Assembly (NCBI GenBank): GCA_021157555.1
Contig: JAGGWL010000269.1
Location: 1-6,161 of the forward strand
Reading direction: 5' to 3'
Source: Deltaproteobacteria bacterium
GTDB taxonomy: Bacteria; Desulfobacterota; Desulfobacteria; Desulfobacterales; BuS5
DNA: 6,161 bases
The position numbers and the translations under genes are program-made. Below, one piece after another: positions 5,964 to 6,161 of the stretch (the stretch's first letter is position 1; each line of letters begins with the position of its first letter). Below the pieces are notes generated by a model. The model was not told where the DNA came from, did no database searches, and saw nothing but the letters and a program-made list of their open reading frames with translations.

Positions 5964-6161
5964 TTGCTTTCCTACCTAAAAAGATTCTTCAAACTCTCTC
6001 TCAAAGAAACACATGCCCGCCGGAAGTCAGCTTTCTTTCGGAACCGGATAGAATCCGTATCCACTTCATTACAAAGTGGCATTTGCTTTTTCCTGCATCT
6101 TACTCCTGCATTTTTATCAGTGTGCCTTACGGTTTCACCTGCCTGGTACTTACAGGCAAAA
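5964..6161 (-). ncRNA. Group II intron 5' structured RNA (partial domains I-IV)
   Basis: There is no coding frame here. The minus strand shows closely spaced small hairpins: TGCCTG/CAGGCA (6158-6153 with 6145-6140, 7-nt loop), CCACTT/AAGTGG (6079-6074 with 6066-6061, 7-nt loop) and CGGAT/ATCCG around 6055-6045. The motif GGTGAAACCGTAAGGC and the position directly upstream of the maturase gene mark it as ribozyme scaffold. Exact domain borders cannot be assigned without the missing 5' end. Confidence 0.6.

Larger units (their letters stand above)
4326..6161 (-). mobile_element. Group II intron, 5' end outside the window
   Basis: A retroelement read on the minus strand. From 5' to 3' it holds structured RNA (6161-5964), a reverse transcriptase/maturase gene (5963-4491), a short linker with a perfect hairpin (4434-4418), domain V (4403-4368) and domain VI (about 4367-4326). 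The probable 3' terminus is the AT at 4327-4326, following CTACCCG. The expected 5' GTGCG-type start is not in the 198 nt available before the gene, so about half of domain I is missing from view and the exon-binding sites cannot be matched. The RNA may still splice if a related maturase acts in trans. Confidence 0.85.

Noticed and set aside
1..6161. CRISPR array, tRNA or rRNA genes
   Set aside because: No regularly spaced repeats, and no cloverleaf or rRNA signature seen on either strand.

Overview
The window is bacterial and AT-rich, with strong purine-rich ribosome-binding sites and one sigma70-like promoter. This fits a low-GC bacterium, Firmicutes-like, but nothing in the sequence fixes the taxon. 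Every gene I can support is on the minus strand, so the window reads biologically from right to left.

Right part (about 6161 down to 4326): most of a bacterial group II intron whose 5' end lies outside the window. The 3' ribozyme end is very well preserved, with a 36-nt domain V carrying a GAAA tetraloop, then domain VI with a candidate branch-point A. The intron-encoded reverse transcriptase/maturase is broken near its N-terminus by an in-frame TGA and two frameshifts. Its YADD-containing catalytic core, maturase domain and C-terminus remain open.

Middle part (about 4325 down to 3700): a decayed stretch directly in the intron's 3' exon. It holds a 66-residue small gene of unknown function with one apparent extra base, a 7-bp inverted repeat, and a small addiction-module-type antitoxin gene. 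The antitoxin gene also has one apparent extra base, and no toxin follows it.

Left part (about 3640 down to 108): a compact three-gene operon with a promoter at its head (-35 TTGCAA, 17-nt spacer, -10 TATAAA). It encodes a class III PLP aminotransferase, then after 16 nt a D-2-hydroxyacid dehydrogenase, then a LicD-family phosphotransferase. A 63-bp near-perfect palindrome sits between the last two genes, and its outer arms run into the 3' end of the dehydrogenase gene. Immediately after the LicD stop, in the same frame, lies a short degenerate copy of LicD's own GGT-motif segment. The operon may end at a GC-rich hairpin at 108-145.

The intact operon suggests a small-molecule route (amino/keto acid interconversion plus 2-keto/2-hydroxy acid reduction) coupled to transfer of a phosphorylated group onto a glycan or similar acceptor. 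The substrate cannot be read from the sequence. The contrast between three intact operon genes and at least three disrupted genes to their right suggests a decaying mobile or accessory island beside a selected metabolic cassette. Base-calling errors in short homopolymers are an alternative explanation for most, but not all, of the lesions.
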